From: Bacillus cereus G9842
GTDB taxonomy: Bacteria > Bacillota > Bacilli > Bacillales > Bacillaceae_G
Direction: 5' to 3'
Length of the DNA stretch: 64,000 nucleotides
Assembly (NCBI RefSeq): GCF_000021305.1
Contig: NC_011772.1
Coordinates: forward strand, 651,001-715,000
Part shown: positions 19,512 to 28,098 of the stretch, piece after piece
Layout of the letters: each line of letters starts with the position of its first letter
Numbering within the stretch: position 1 is the stretch's first letter
Program-made: the position numbers and the translations under genes
Notes under the pieces: generated by a model
Databases searched by the model: none
What the model saw: only the letters and a program-made list of their open reading frames with translations
What the model was told of the DNA's origin: nothing

Positions 19512-20803
19512 AGGGACAAAGGTGGAGGAATTGGACAGGGAATGTAGAAGGGACGCCGCATTATACGATGTATCCAGAAAGTATACAAGATGTAGTAGAA
19601 GTAGTGGGGGTTGCACGAAAAAAGGGGCAGAAAATTCGTGTTGTTGGTTCAGGACACTCGTTTACACCCCTTGTGCAAACGGAAGAAGTTTTAGTTTCTT
19701 TAGATGAATTGAAGGGCATTGTGAATATTGATGAAGAGAAGATGGTCGCTGAAGTGTGGGCAGGAACAAAGTTATATGATTTAGGGAAGTTACTTGAGGA
19801 AAAAGGTTATGCGCAAGAAAATTTAGGAGATATTGATTCGCAATCTATTGCAGGAGCGATTAGTACGGGGACTCATGGAACGGGTATTACCTTTGGGAGC
19901 TTATCAACACAAGTTATAGAGATTACGGCAGTTTTATCTAATGGTGAGAGTATAGTTTGTTCGGAAGCTGAGAACGTAGAATATTGGAGAGCGTTTCAGT
20001 TGTCACTTGGAATGTTAGGTATCATTGTAAAGATAAAATTGAAGGTTATTCCAGCGTATTCACTCGTTTATGAAAGTGAAAAACAGTCATTATCTACTGT
20101 AATGAACAAACTAGAAGAGTATAAGAAGCATCGTCACTTTGAATTTTTCGTTTTTCCTTATTCTGATGAAGTACAAGTAAAACTTACGAACGAAACAACG
20201 AATACAGGCAGTGATTTGAAATGGCATAAACTAAAGGTGGAGTTACTTGAAAATAGGATGTTCTCTTTACTATCTAAAGGGTGTAAATGGTTTCCTTCTA
20301 TAAGTAAAGGAGTGAGTCGATTATCAGCTAAGGCTGTACCAAACACAAAAATAATTGGCCCGAGCTATGAAGTATTTGCTACATCACGTACGGTACTATT
20401 TTATGAAATGGAGTATAGCATTCCTTCAAAGTATATGAGGACTGTGGTAGAAGAAATCTCAAATCTTATTGAAAAGAAAAAGTATAAGGTGCACTTCCCG
20501 ATCGAATGCCGCTATGTGAAAGGTGATGATATATGGCTTAGTCCAGCCTATGGAAGAGATTCAGCGTATATCGCTGTTCATATGTATAAAGGTATGAAAT
20601 ATGCTGCTTACTTTGGCGAAGTGGAAAAAATTTTTATGAAGTATGAAGGGCGTCCGCATTGGGGGAAAATGCATACATTATCGTATGAGCAATTACAAGA
20701 TATATATCCAGAGTTTCATTCGTTTTTACAGGCGAGGAAGTCTCTAGATGAACTTGGAATGTTTTTTAATCCTTATGCAGAAAAGTTATTTATCCCGCAT
20801 TAA
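19499..20803 (+). CDS. FAD-dependent aldonolactone oxidase-like oxidoreductase (ALO family)
   Basis: This 434-residue flavoprotein is related to L-gulono-/D-arabinono-1,4-lactone oxidases. The FAD-binding domain shows IRVVGSGHSFTPL (about residues 47-59) with the His used for covalent FAD in this family, and GAISTGTHGTG. The C-terminal domain contains the conserved RPHWGKMH. The ATG follows a GGGGGGA site inside the end of the preceding PLP-fold gene. Pairing with a racemase/aldolase-fold enzyme suggests a shared substrate, perhaps a hydroxylated amino acid or sugar alcohol, but this is inference. Confidence 0.83.
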   Translation: MLSIKGQRWRNWTGNVEGTPHYTMYPESIQDVVEVVGVARKKGQKIRVVGSGHSFTPLVQTEEVLVSLDELKGIVNIDEEKMVAEVWAGTKLYDLGKLLEEKGYAQENLGDIDSQSIAGAISTGTHGTGITFGSLSTQVIEITAVLSNGESIVCSEAENVEYWRAFQLSLGMLGIIVKIKLKVIPAYSLVYESEKQSLSTVMNKLEEYKKHRHFEFFVFPYSDEVQVKLTNETTNTGSDLKWHKLKVELLENRMFSLLSKGCKWFPSISKGVSRLSAKAVPNTKIIGPSYEVFATSRTVLFYEMEYSIPSKYMRTVVEEISNLIEKKKYKVHFPIECRYVKGDDIWLSPAYGRDSAYIAVHMYKGMKYAAYFGEVEKIFMKYEGRPHWGKMHTLSYEQLQDIYPEFHSFLQARKSLDELGMFFNPYAEKLFIPH

Positions 20804-20880
20804 CGGGCAGTAATACTCCCATCTCAAAATTCGGTGGGAGATAACCGCTCGTTTTGGGAGGGTTGATTAAAGTTTCACAT
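20804..20880 (-). repeat. Intergenic palindromic repeat with GTGAAACTTTAATC core
   Basis: On the minus strand the stretch begins with GTGAAACTTTAATC (20865-20878) and continues with CTCCCA/TGGGAG inverted arms around 20828-20850. The same core opens the repeat at 9491 and the copy at 22508. It appears to be a member of an interspersed noncoding family. Confidence 0.5.
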
Positions 20881-20890
20881 TATGTATATG

Positions 20891-20927
20891 AAAAAGCTGA
20901 CAAATAATTATTTGTCAGCTTTTTTTA
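20891..20927. terminator. Bidirectional terminator between oxidase and VanZ-RDD genes
   Basis: AAAAAGCTGACAAATAA and TTATTTGTCAGCTTTTT form a near-perfect palindrome, with A- and T-runs, serving both convergent genes. It overlaps the last codons of the minus-strand gene. Confidence 0.88.
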
Positions 20928-22059
20928 GTGTAATTGCATTTCTTGTATGACTAATATGCTCATAAAATAGTAGTTTATCACGGCTAAATACATGCAGTAA
21001 AACATGAATAATAAACAGGCCGTTAATGATGAATAGGAATAACAATGTAACGAGTAATACTAAAGGTTCTGTATGATTTAACATAGAACTACTAGAAAGA
21101 ATATAATTGATTCCGCCTAACGCAAAATAAAATATACCGTATCGAATAAATAGTTCTTTTAATGTAATACGATCTGATTTTCCTTTCAGGTGAATGCGAA
21201 GCAATGCTTTCCCAATTGTTTTTCCATTCGTAAAGTATGGAATAATAATAAAGTAAATAAGGATTGAACACGTAATGAAAATGAGTTCATACATATTGGT
21301 GTAAGATTGCATATTAGAAACGAAGAAAGAATTTCCTTTGTTTTTAATGACAGGTACAACGATAGATAAGAAAATCCAATCAATTTGCATCGCGATAAGG
21401 CGACGAATGAATCCGACTGGTTTCGTTTCTAAATTAATATGACTATCTAACTCGTTTGTTTTTGGAAGGAAGTACGTAAATATTGGTGCAATGATAAAAC
21501 CAATTACGCCACCTAATGTATTTAAAAACAAATCATCGATATCAAATAATCGGTATGCACAATTGTATATACCGTATAATCCAGTCACTTGTGTTAGCTC
21601 GAAAAATAGTGAAAGGAAAAAGGAAATGTAAATTGTTTGTAGGAAACTACGTCGGAAATAATAACGTAAGTAAATACCGAATGGAACAGTTAATAGAACA
21701 TTAAATGCAACTTGTAAAAAAGCAGACTCTTTTAATAAGTAGAAATAAGTAGCCGGTTTCGTTAAAACTGCCGATGTATGACTACTAATCTCTTGTATGA
21801 AATAAAATGGTGAGAGTTGCATGTGTTGTGTATTAGCCGATTGTAGGCTACAAGTATCAAACGTTTGTGGCAACGGCAAAATAACAAGAAAATAGGCATT
21901 TAATAAGTAAAGTAATAATGAGTATAAAATAAATGAGCGCCATTTATTTAAATAACCGTATTTTCGATAATTAAATATTAGAAAAGGGATTAAAAGAAAC
22001 ATTGCTAAAAAAGGAAATAAAATAAATGCTGTTTTTACTGGAAATAAATATGCAGTCAA
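20908..22059 (-). CDS. VanZ-RDD fusion membrane protein
   Basis: This 383-residue membrane protein has an N-terminal VanZ-like region (about residues 1-200, several helices, with RRSFLQTIYISFFLSLFFEL and YRLFDIDDLFLNTLGGVIGF). A C-terminal RDD-type domain (about 215-370) contains GFIRRLIAMQIDWIFLS and TNGKTIGKALLRIHLKG. The TTG start at 22059 follows AAAGGAG with a 7-base spacer. VanZ proteins affect teicoplanin resistance, and RDD domains are linked to membrane ion exchange. The joint role is unknown. The gene is monocistronic. Confidence 0.85.
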   Translation of the reverse strand: MTAYLFPVKTAFILFPFLAMFLLIPFLIFNYRKYGYLNKWRSFILYSLLLYLLNAYFLVILPLPQTFDTCSLQSANTQHMQLSPFYFIQEISSHTSAVLTKPATYFYLLKESAFLQVAFNVLLTVPFGIYLRYYFRRSFLQTIYISFFLSLFFELTQVTGLYGIYNCAYRLFDIDDLFLNTLGGVIGFIIAPIFTYFLPKTNELDSHINLETKPVGFIRRLIAMQIDWIFLSIVVPVIKNKGNSFFVSNMQSYTNMYELIFITCSILIYFIIIPYFTNGKTIGKALLRIHLKGKSDRITLKELFIRYGIFYFALGGINYILSSSSMLNHTEPLVLLVTLLFLFIINGLFIIHVLLHVFSRDKLLFYEHISHTRNAITLKKADK

Positions 22060-22230
22060 AGTGAAACTCCTTTCAATAAAAATTCGTTTATCATTATAGC
22101 GCTAAAAATATTTAAATACAAAGTTAAAATCTTTCGAAATAGAAATAATTACTAATTTTATAGGAATTAAGTTATAATAAATTTAATATGAGGATATTAT
22201 GATTATGTAAGTTGAGAGAGGGTACAAGAG

Positions 22231-22434
22231 ATGCGATATGAACTTTTTTCTGTAAGTGGGGATCATATTACGACTTTTGAAAGTGCATGGCGTTTTCAGG
22301 AGGGAGAACAGATTTTTGTTCATGATGATCAAACAAAACGAAACTTTATTATTATTCGTCTGACGCATGATGTATTTCAACAAAATAAACATGTTATTCG
22401 TTTGTATTGTCAAGAAAAGAAAGTGTATGCATAA
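22231..22434 (+). CDS. Small soluble protein of unknown function
   Basis: This 67-residue protein (MRYELFSVSGDHITTFESAW...) is not hydrophobic and has no recognised domain. The start codon follows GAGAGAGGG at a spacing of 8-10 bases. A strong terminator immediately follows the stop, which supports it as a real monocistronic gene. Predicted strands separated by charged turns suggest a small beta-rich fold. No function can be given. Confidence 0.7.
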   Translation: MRYELFSVSGDHITTFESAWRFQEGEQIFVHDDQTKRNFIIIRLTHDVFQQNKHVIRLYCQEKKVYA

Positions 22435-22438
22435 GAGA

Positions 22439-22475
22439 AGCCCTCTTACAGTATGAAAAGTAAGAGGGCTCTTTA
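22439..22475 (+). terminator. Terminator of small gene at 22231
   Basis: AGCCCTCTTAC and GTAAGAGGGCT pair perfectly around a 10-base loop and are followed by CTTTAT. Confidence 0.85.
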
Positions 22476-22527
22476 TCCCGCTATTTGTGGGAAGCACGAT
22501 TGGTGAGGATTAAAGTTTCACTTTATC
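22476..22527 (-). repeat. Intergenic repeat copy with GTGAAACTTTAATC core
   Basis: The minus strand reads GATAAAGTGAAACTTTAATC (22508-22527) and then an imperfect inverted region containing TTCCCACAAATAGCGGGA. The opening 20 bases are almost identical to the start of the repeat at 9486. Confidence 0.5.
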
Positions 22528-22561
22528 ATTTTTCTCCTCGCAAGGAATAAAAAGAGAAGAG

Positions 22562-22849
22562 TTAATGCACATAGGTAGCATTTGATTTGGAAGAAAGGAT
22601 ATAGCCTTGTATTTTGTACTTCAAAGTTTCATGGCCTTTTCTTTGAGAAAGCCATGTATGGTAATCTTGTTGTGTTTTCCATAACATACGAAACATATAT
22701 TCTGTCTTATCATTTGTACGATGAACATGTGAAAACTCTATGTTAATAAAACCGTTCGTTCCAGGGGAAGGATAATATTGTTTAAGCTCACAAAGTAGCT
22801 CACTTTCATATCCGTACTTAATGTGAATGAGTTTAGTAACTATAAGTAT
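22562..22849 (-). pseudogene. Antibiotic biosynthesis monooxygenase/IsdG-like small protein with ATA in place of ATG start
   Basis: An intact 95-codon frame on the minus strand encodes xLIVTKLIHIKYGYESELL... followed by YMFRMLWKTQQDYHTWLSQR, a ferredoxin-like layout reminiscent of ABM/IsdG-type monooxygenases. Six bases after an AAAGAGGTG ribosome binding site the codon is ATA (22847-22849), where an ATG would be expected, and no ATG, GTG or TTG lies in frame upstream before a stop. The gene may be translated poorly from ATA, start internally, or be newly inactivated. The coding frame has no internal stop. Confidence 0.55.
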
Positions 22850-22970
22850 ATAAACACCTCTTTTACGATAATAGTAGGAAAGATAGCTTTACTATAATAG
22901 TGAACTTAATAATTATTATAATATTCTGAAAATTATAAGTGAATGATAGGTTTTAACTTAATAAAGGTAT

Positions 22971-23010
22971 AAAAAAGCGAGTCATCTAGTGTAATAGAAT
23001 GACTCGCTTT
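22971..23010 (-). terminator. uppP terminator
   Basis: AAAGCGAGTCAT and ATGACTCGCTTTTTT form a stem when read on the minus strand, downstream of the uppP stop. Confidence 0.87.
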
Positions 23011-23028
23011 CGATTTGTAAGTTTCACT

Positions 23029-23841
23029 TTATAAGAAAATAAGAGTAAGTACACCTACGATAATACAATAGAAAGAGAAATACTTTAAATTTCCTTTTGC
23101 CATAATGTTCATAAACCATTTTAGTGAAATATACGTCATGATAAATGTTGCGATGAATGCAACGACATATGGTACGAATAATGTGTCTAGATTTGGATCA
23201 TTTGCAATGTCTGTAATGCTTAACAATAAGCCACCTAAGCTAACAGGAATGTATAGTAAGAATGAGAAGCGAAGAGCTGTTTCTTGCTTCATACCAAGTA
23301 ACATTGCTGCTACGATTGTGGCACCAGATCGGCTTATTCCAGGAATCAGTGCGCAAGCTTGTGCTAATCCGACGATGATTGCATCTTTCATAGAAAGGTC
23401 GCCATCATTTTTACGACCGCGTAAATTTCTAATAATCCAAAGGCCGACAGCAGTAATAAGAAGGGAAATCCCAACCATCTTCACACCTTTTAAGTACTGA
23501 TCGATGTAATCTTTAAATAAAACACCAATAACACCTGCTGGAATGGTTGCAATAACAAGATAAATAATAAAGAAGAAATCTGATTTCGCGTCTTCTGCTC
23601 TTGTAAATATATAAGAGAGACCATTCTTCGTCAGACGAATTAAATCATTTCTATAAATAAGTAATACAGCTAATAATGAAGCTGAATTAACAAGTAGTTC
23701 GAAGCTAAATCCTTCTATTTTTAGTCCTAGCAAATGTTGTGCTAAAACGAGGTGACCACTTGAAGAAATCGGAATTGGTTCTGTTAGTCCTTGGAACAGA
23801 CCGAGAATTAAATATTTTAAAACGTAGTAAAATTGTTCCAT
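23029..23841 (-). CDS. uppP: Undecaprenyl-diphosphatase UppP (BacA)
   Basis: This 270-residue multi-helix membrane protein dephosphorylates undecaprenyl pyrophosphate to recycle the lipid carrier of peptidoglycan synthesis, and gives bacitracin tolerance. Family motifs are [16 protein letters not shown] near the N-terminus (about residues 18-33) and [15 protein letters not shown] (about 163-177). Length is typical. Read leftward as a single gene with its own terminator. B. cereus group genomes carry more than one UppP paralogue. Confidence 0.94.
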   Translation of the reverse strand: MEQFYYVLKYLILGLFQGLTEPIPISSSGHLVLAQHLLGLKIEGFSFELLVNSASLLAVLLIYRNDLIRLTKNGLSYIFTRAEDAKSDFFFIIYLVIATIPAGVIGVLFKDYIDQYLKGVKMVGISLLITAVGLWIIRNLRGRKNDGDLSMKDAIIVGLAQACALIPGISRSGATIVAAMLLGMKQETALRFSFLLYIPVSLGGLLLSITDIANDPNLDTLFVPYVVAFIATFIMTYISLKWFMNIMAKGNLKYFSFYCIIVGVLTLIFL

Positions 23842-23936
23842 AATAACCTCCTTGTTTATTAGTTGAAAGAAACAACTTTTCCATTATAACAAAGATATGG
23901 ATGAATATTGAAAAGAAATAAATATTCGAAATAAAA

Positions 23937-23971
23937 TAAAAATCCCTTATAGCAGTATAAGGGATTTTTAT
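23937..23971 (-). terminator. Terminator of soluble chemotaxis transducer gene
   Basis: AAAAATCCCTTAT and ATAAGGGATTTTT pair around a short loop, just downstream of the minus-strand gene. Confidence 0.87.
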
Positions 23972-23977
23972 TTTTAA

Positions 23978-24919
23978 TTAAGAAGTTACTGTTCCTTGAA
24001 GACTTTTAGACAATTGAACATCGACTTTTTCAGCATCATGAATATGATTCATAATAGTAGTATTTAATTTTTGGAACATTTGTTGTGTATTAGCGAATTC
24101 TCGTAATATGTCATCATTACAAGACTTTTGGTTTTCAATAGCCTTAATAACATTTGTAGCGCCATTTTGTAACGTTTGAATCATAACTAAAATATTTTCA
24201 ATTCTAGCGTTTGTATCGGCGCTCATTTCTACACCTTCATCGACTAAATGTAAATTATCTTTTGTATTATCGTATGCTTTTTCAATTTCTTCTTGAATTT
24301 TTTTCGTTAAGTTGCCGATGTTTTTTGTGCTTTCTGCTGTACTTTCCGCTAGTTTTCTTACTTCATTGGCAACGACAGCGAATCCTTTACCGTGCTCTCC
24401 AGCACGTGCGGCTTCAATACTCGCATTTAAGGCAAGTAAATTTGTTTGTGCTGCAATGTTTTGAATGACTTCTACAATTTGCTCGATTTCCTTTGAGCGT
24501 TCGCTTAGATGATTCATACTATTAGACGTGCGTTGAGATTGTTCACCTAATTTATTAATTACAATAAGTAAGCGGTGAACGGATTCTTTTCCTTCATTAG
24601 AGCAGTCAATAATTTCTGCAATAGACTGAATTAAGCTTTGTTCCTTTTGCAACATTTCATTATTTAACTCATTGGAATGTGTCGTACGTGTTGAAACATT
24701 TTCGAAACATGAACTTAATTGTTGAACTAAATTTTGGAGTGTATTGTGTTGGTTATTTACAAGTTGATGCTCTTGTACAACGCTTTGTACACGATCGTGG
24801 ATAGTCGAAATAGTCTCTTGTTTTTCAATATCTTTTTGTTTCAATTCTGCTTCTAATTCTTGTATACGCTCTTCTAATTGAGCAATTGTATGTTGGAGTG
24901 ATTTCTTTTGAGTAAACAT
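23978..24919 (-). CDS. Soluble methyl-accepting chemotaxis-type signal transducer
   Basis: This 313-residue protein has no membrane helix or signal peptide. The N-terminal 45 residues form a charged coiled coil and the rest is the MCP signalling helix pair. The tip [20 protein letters not shown] with [16 protein letters not shown] (about 165-195) is intact, so it should contact CheA/CheW. No sensory domain such as PAS, globin or protoglobin is recognisable, so what it senses is unclear; an N-terminal partner interaction is possible. It is monocistronic and divergent from the 3D-domain hydrolase gene. Confidence 0.9.
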   Translation of the reverse strand: MFTQKKSLQHTIAQLEERIQELEAELKQKDIEKQETISTIHDRVQSVVQEHQLVNNQHNTLQNLVQQLSSCFENVSTRTTHSNELNNEMLQKEQSLIQSIAEIIDCSNEGKESVHRLLIVINKLGEQSQRTSNSMNHLSERSKEIEQIVEVIQNIAAQTNLLALNASIEAARAGEHGKGFAVVANEVRKLAESTAESTKNIGNLTKKIQEEIEKAYDNTKDNLHLVDEGVEMSADTNARIENILVMIQTLQNGATNVIKAIENQKSCNDDILREFANTQQMFQKLNTTIMNHIHDAEKVDVQLSKSLQGTVTS

Positions 24920-25084
24920 GTATTTATTTCAACCGCCTTCGAAAGTTATATTTTCTCTATATTTGGATTTTAGCATCTTTTGTATTTTTTAAATATAGGA
25001 ATTGTTAAATATTTAAGAATCTATTACATTTTATTCATAATTCTCTTTTTTTTGTCACGAAAAATAAACTGTATTTAATCGTTT

Positions 25085-25101
25085 TGTAAACAAACTGTAA
25101 A
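25085..25101 (+). promoter_or_regulatory. WalR (YycF) box upstream of 3D-domain hydrolase
   Basis: TGTAAA-CAAAC-TGTAAA is a full match to the WalR consensus, two TGTWAH hexamers five bases apart. It lies about 40 bases upstream of the start codon of a secreted cell wall enzyme gene, the type of gene WalR controls in B. subtilis (for example yocH). Confidence 0.72.
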
Positions 25102-25139
25102 ATAAATCATGTATAACTGTATAAGAAGGGAGTCGGATT

Positions 25140-26414
25140 ATGAACTATTTTAAGCGAATCAGCTGTCTAGTATTAGCAGGAATTATCGGTCTTTCTAGTA
25201 CAGTCGCTGTTAAAGCAGAGTCAAACGACGAGAAACTTAACAACATGCAACAGCAATTGCAACAAAACGATGCAGAAATGCAAAAGAAAGAGCAAGAGAA
25301 GCAAGCTGTTAGTAAAGAAATTAAAGGTATTGAAAACGAACTACATAATTTAAATAATACAATTGCAAAAAATAAAGAGGATCAAGCTGCTATTCAACGT
25401 AAAATCGATGAAACACATAAGCAGATTGAACAAAAAAAGGAAGAAATTGTCGTTTTAGAGGATAAAGTCCTTGCTCGTAAAGACATTATGAGAAAACGTA
25501 TGGTTTCTGTTCAAAACAGTTCAAATACAAGTTTAGTAGTAGAAGTTGTAGTAGAGTCAAAAAACTTTGCAGACTTCTTACAACGTATGAACGCAGTTTC
25601 TACTATTCTAGAAGCTGATAAAGAAATTTTACGTCTACAAGAACAAGATCTTCGTCAAATTGAAGAAGATAAGAAAACAATTGACGAAAAAGAAGCATCT
25701 TTAGTAGTAGACAAACAAAAATTAGCAAAAGCGCAAGCTGAACTGCAAGATAACTTGAAAAAACGTCAAGATAACTTACAAACAGTTCAAGCTAAATATA
25801 ATGAGGTTGCAAGTCAGCTTAATTTAGCAGCGGAAGAGAAAGCTAAAATTGAATCAAATATGAAGGCAGTACAAGAAACAATTGCTCGTGAACAAGAAGC
25901 AGCAAGAATCGCAGCGGAAGAGCGTGCAAAAGCAGAAGCGGCTGCAAAGGCTGAGCAAGAAGCTTTAGCGAAAGCACAAGCAGAAATTGCTGAAAAGCAA
26001 AAGCAAGAAAAAGCTAGTAAACCGGCAGAACCAGTTGCTAATAATAATTCGAAGGTAGAACCTGCACAACCTTCTAAGCCAACTGCTGGTGGGAAAGAAA
26101 TTTATGTAGAAGCTACAGCTTATACAGCTGATCCAGCGGAAAATGGTTATGCGTCAGGTCAACAAGTATTTTCTGCATGGGGACCAGGTGGTAAAGGTTA
26201 TAATCTAACTGCAAACCCAGGAATGAAATTAATTGCTGTAGATCCAAGTGTTATTCCATTAGGCAAAACTGTAAATGTTGAAGGTTATGGAGTCGCAATT
26301 GCAGCAGATACTGGTGGAGCGATTAAAGGTAACAGAATTGATGTGTTAATGCCTGATAAAGGGTCTTCTAGTCAATGGGGAAGAAAAATCGTTAAAGTTA
26401 CAATTTTAAACTAA
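25140..26414 (+). CDS. Secreted coiled-coil cell wall hydrolase with C-terminal 3D domain
   Basis: This 424-residue exported protein has a signal peptide (about 1-26, cleavage near VKAES) and a long coiled coil (about 30-290) of the PcsB/CwlO type rich in Lys, Glu and Gln. An Ala/Pro linker follows, then a 3D domain (about 320-424) named for three Asp residues, visible in AVDPSVIP, AADTGGAIKGNRIDV and VLMPD. Such domains occur in lytic-transglycosylase-like and YocH peptidoglycan hydrolases. It should act on the wall outside the cell. A WalR box upstream supports control by the essential WalRK system. Confidence 0.9.
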   Translation: MNYFKRISCLVLAGIIGLSSTVAVKAESNDEKLNNMQQQLQQNDAEMQKKEQEKQAVSKEIKGIENELHNLNNTIAKNKEDQAAIQRKIDETHKQIEQKKEEIVVLEDKVLARKDIMRKRMVSVQNSSNTSLVVEVVVESKNFADFLQRMNAVSTILEADKEILRLQEQDLRQIEEDKKTIDEKEASLVVDKQKLAKAQAELQDNLKKRQDNLQTVQAKYNEVASQLNLAAEEKAKIESNMKAVQETIAREQEAARIAAEERAKAEAAAKAEQEALAKAQAEIAEKQKQEKASKPAEPVANNNSKVEPAQPSKPTAGGKEIYVEATAYTADPAENGYASGQQVFSAWGPGGKGYNLTANPGMKLIAVDPSVIPLGKTVNVEGYGVAIAADTGGAIKGNRIDVLMPDKGSSSQWGRKIVKVTILN

Positions 26415-26476
26415 AACGTAATCCAACTTTACAATACGTAGAGTTGGATTTTTTACAATATTAATGTTAAGTTAAG

Positions 26477-26505
26477 TTTACATTTTGTTAAGGATAGCAT
26501 ACAAT
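26477..26505 (+). promoter_or_regulatory. Promoter of regulator/membrane-protein pair
   Basis: TTTACA (26477-26482) and TACAAT (26500-26505) are separated by 17 bases, about 20 bases before the regulator start. The -35 is about 60 bases beyond the preceding gene. Confidence 0.6.
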
Positions 26506-26525
26506 AATGGTGAGAGGTGGTAAAT

Positions 26526-26744
26526 TTGACCATTTTAAACAGAGTAAAAGAATTAAGAGCTCGTTTTAATTTTTCACAAAGTGTATTAGCAGAAAAGGTT
26601 GGAGTGACGAGACAAACAGTTGCTGCAATTGAAAAAGGGGATTACGTTCCTTCATTGTTACTAGCATTGATGATTTGTGATGTATTCCAGTTAAAGATGG
26701 AAGACGTGTTTGTTTTAAATAAGGAGGGGGAAGAGGATGAGTAG
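26526..26744 (+). CDS. Xre-family HTH transcriptional regulator
   Basis: This 72-residue single-domain Cro/CI-type DNA-binding protein has recognition region FSQSVLAEKVGVTRQTVAAIEKGDYVPS. I start it at TTG 26526, six bases after GAGAGGTGG; the GTG 26517 inside that site is unlikely. It overlaps the next gene, a membrane protein, by 8 bases. Small Xre regulators coupled to a membrane protein usually regulate their own operon, with the membrane partner acting as sensor or target. A second such pair occurs at 38898-39531. Confidence 0.85.
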   Translation: MTILNRVKELRARFNFSQSVLAEKVGVTRQTVAAIEKGDYVPSLLLALMICDVFQLKMEDVFVLNKEGEEDE

Positions 26745-27210
26745 AATTGGTTTTTCTTATATTATAAATGTACTCTATACTGCACTAGCATGCTGGACAT
26801 TTGTTGAATTTTATAGTGTTATTACAGAGTTAGCAGACATATTTAAAAACGAGAAATTCCCGTTTGAAGTAGCGGTTAATGGAGTACCATTTATTTTATT
26901 ATTTATTGGAGCTATTATAGTTACAATTTTTTATAGAATTCAAAAGAAAAAATATAAGAATTTATCTTTTTGGATGTATCCATTATTATTTCCACTAGAA
27001 GATGAACGTGAAAAAGCGATTACGGATAAAGCTTGTCGAACAACATTTGTATCGTTATGGTTTGTGTTACCTTGTGCAGTTGGATTTTTAACTTTTTCGC
27101 CTATTATTAATGAATATCTTCCTGGATACCCATTATATATTCTATTTTCTATTTTCTTTATTCAAATGACAGTATTTCACGTATCATTATACAGAAATAA
27201 ATTAGCTTAA
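26737..27210 (+). CDS. Membrane protein partner of Xre regulator (DUF2178-like)
   Basis: This 157-residue protein has four hydrophobic helices at about 8-28, 48-68, 105-122 and 132-150, with a cytosolic loop containing PLEDEREKAITDKA. That loop motif, DEREKxIxDKA, recurs in membrane proteins that accompany Xre regulators. The gene overlaps the regulator and ends at a strong terminator, so the two form a self-contained operon. Function is unknown. Confidence 0.75.
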   Translation: MSRIGFSYIINVLYTALACWTFVEFYSVITELADIFKNEKFPFEVAVNGVPFILLFIGAIIVTIFYRIQKKKYKNLSFWMYPLLFPLEDEREKAITDKACRTTFVSLWFVLPCAVGFLTFSPIINEYLPGYPLYILFSIFFIQMTVFHVSLYRNKLA

Positions 27211-27212
27211 AA

Positions 27213-27246
27213 AGAAACCTTCTTGCACCGGCAAGAAGGTTTCTTT
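27213..27246 (+). terminator. Terminator of regulator/membrane pair
   Basis: AGAAACCTTCTTGC and GCAAGAAGGTTTCT pair perfectly and are followed by TTTT. Confidence 0.88.
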
Positions 27247-27326
27247 TCAGCTAATACTTGTACATATGGCGATATTATTTTATCATTTTATATAGAGTAA
27301 GATTTTGTAAGGGAAAGGAATTGTAT

Positions 27327-27959
27327 ATGAATAAGCAAAGAATTTATAGTATAGTAGCAATCCTGCTATTTGTTGTAGGTGGGGTGTTAATTGGAAAGCC
27401 ATTTTATGATGGATATCAGGCTGAAAAGAAACAGACTGAAAATGTGCAGGCTGTTCAAAAGATGGATTATGAAAAGCATGAGACGGAATTTGTAGATGCT
27501 TCCAAAATTAATCAACCAGACTTGACGGAAGTAGCGAATGCATCATTAGATAAGAAACAAGTAATTGGTCGTATTTCGATTCCAAGTGTTTCAGTAGAAC
27601 TGCCTGTTTTGAAAGCTTCTACTGAAAAAAACTTATTAACAGGTGCAGCGACAGTAAAAGAGAATCAAGTTATGGGAAAAGGAAATTACGCACTAGCAGG
27701 ACATAACATGTCTAAAAAAGGTGTTTTATTTAGTGATATAGCTTCTTTGAAAAAAGGCGATAAAATTTATTTGTATGACAATGAAAATGAATATGAGTAT
27801 GCGGTTACTGGTGTATCTGAAGTAACTCCTGATAAGTGGGAAGTTGTGGAGGATCATGGGAAAGATGAGATAACGCTTATTACATGTGTATCTGTAAAGG
27901 ATAATTCTAAGCGTTATGTTGTTGCTGGTGATTTAGTAGGAACGAAGGCGAAGAAGTAA
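27327..27959 (+). CDS. srtA: Class A sortase SrtA
   Basis: This 210-residue membrane-anchored transpeptidase cleaves LPXTG-type signals and links surface proteins to lipid II. An N-terminal anchor helix (about 5-24) precedes the sortase barrel. The catalytic His is in YALAGHNMS, the Cys in ITLITCVSV and the Arg in SKRYVVAGD. The sequence matches Bacillus SrtA. ATG 27327 follows AAGGGAAAGGA; the longer upstream frame is not preceded by a ribosome binding site. The gene is monocistronic. No LPXTG substrate is encoded in this window. Confidence 0.95.
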   Translation: MNKQRIYSIVAILLFVVGGVLIGKPFYDGYQAEKKQTENVQAVQKMDYEKHETEFVDASKINQPDLTEVANASLDKKQVIGRISIPSVSVELPVLKASTEKNLLTGAATVKENQVMGKGNYALAGHNMSKKGVLFSDIASLKKGDKIYLYDNENEYEYAVTGVSEVTPDKWEVVEDHGKDEITLITCVSVKDNSKRYVVAGDLVGTKAKK

Positions 27960-27999
27960 AAAAGAAGGTGAACTCTTTAAAGAGTTCACCTTCTTTTTT
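27960..27999 (+). terminator. srtA terminator
   Basis: AAGAAGGTGAACTCTTTA and TAAAGAGTTCACCTTCTT form a long perfect palindrome followed by T residues. Confidence 0.9.
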
Positions 28000-28098
28000 A
28001 CTAATGTTGAGAAAAAATAGAATGTTTTGGTTTGTATTTAAGTATTCTTCTATTTATGTATAATAAAGTTATAATTCTATATTTTGGGAGGAACAAGA

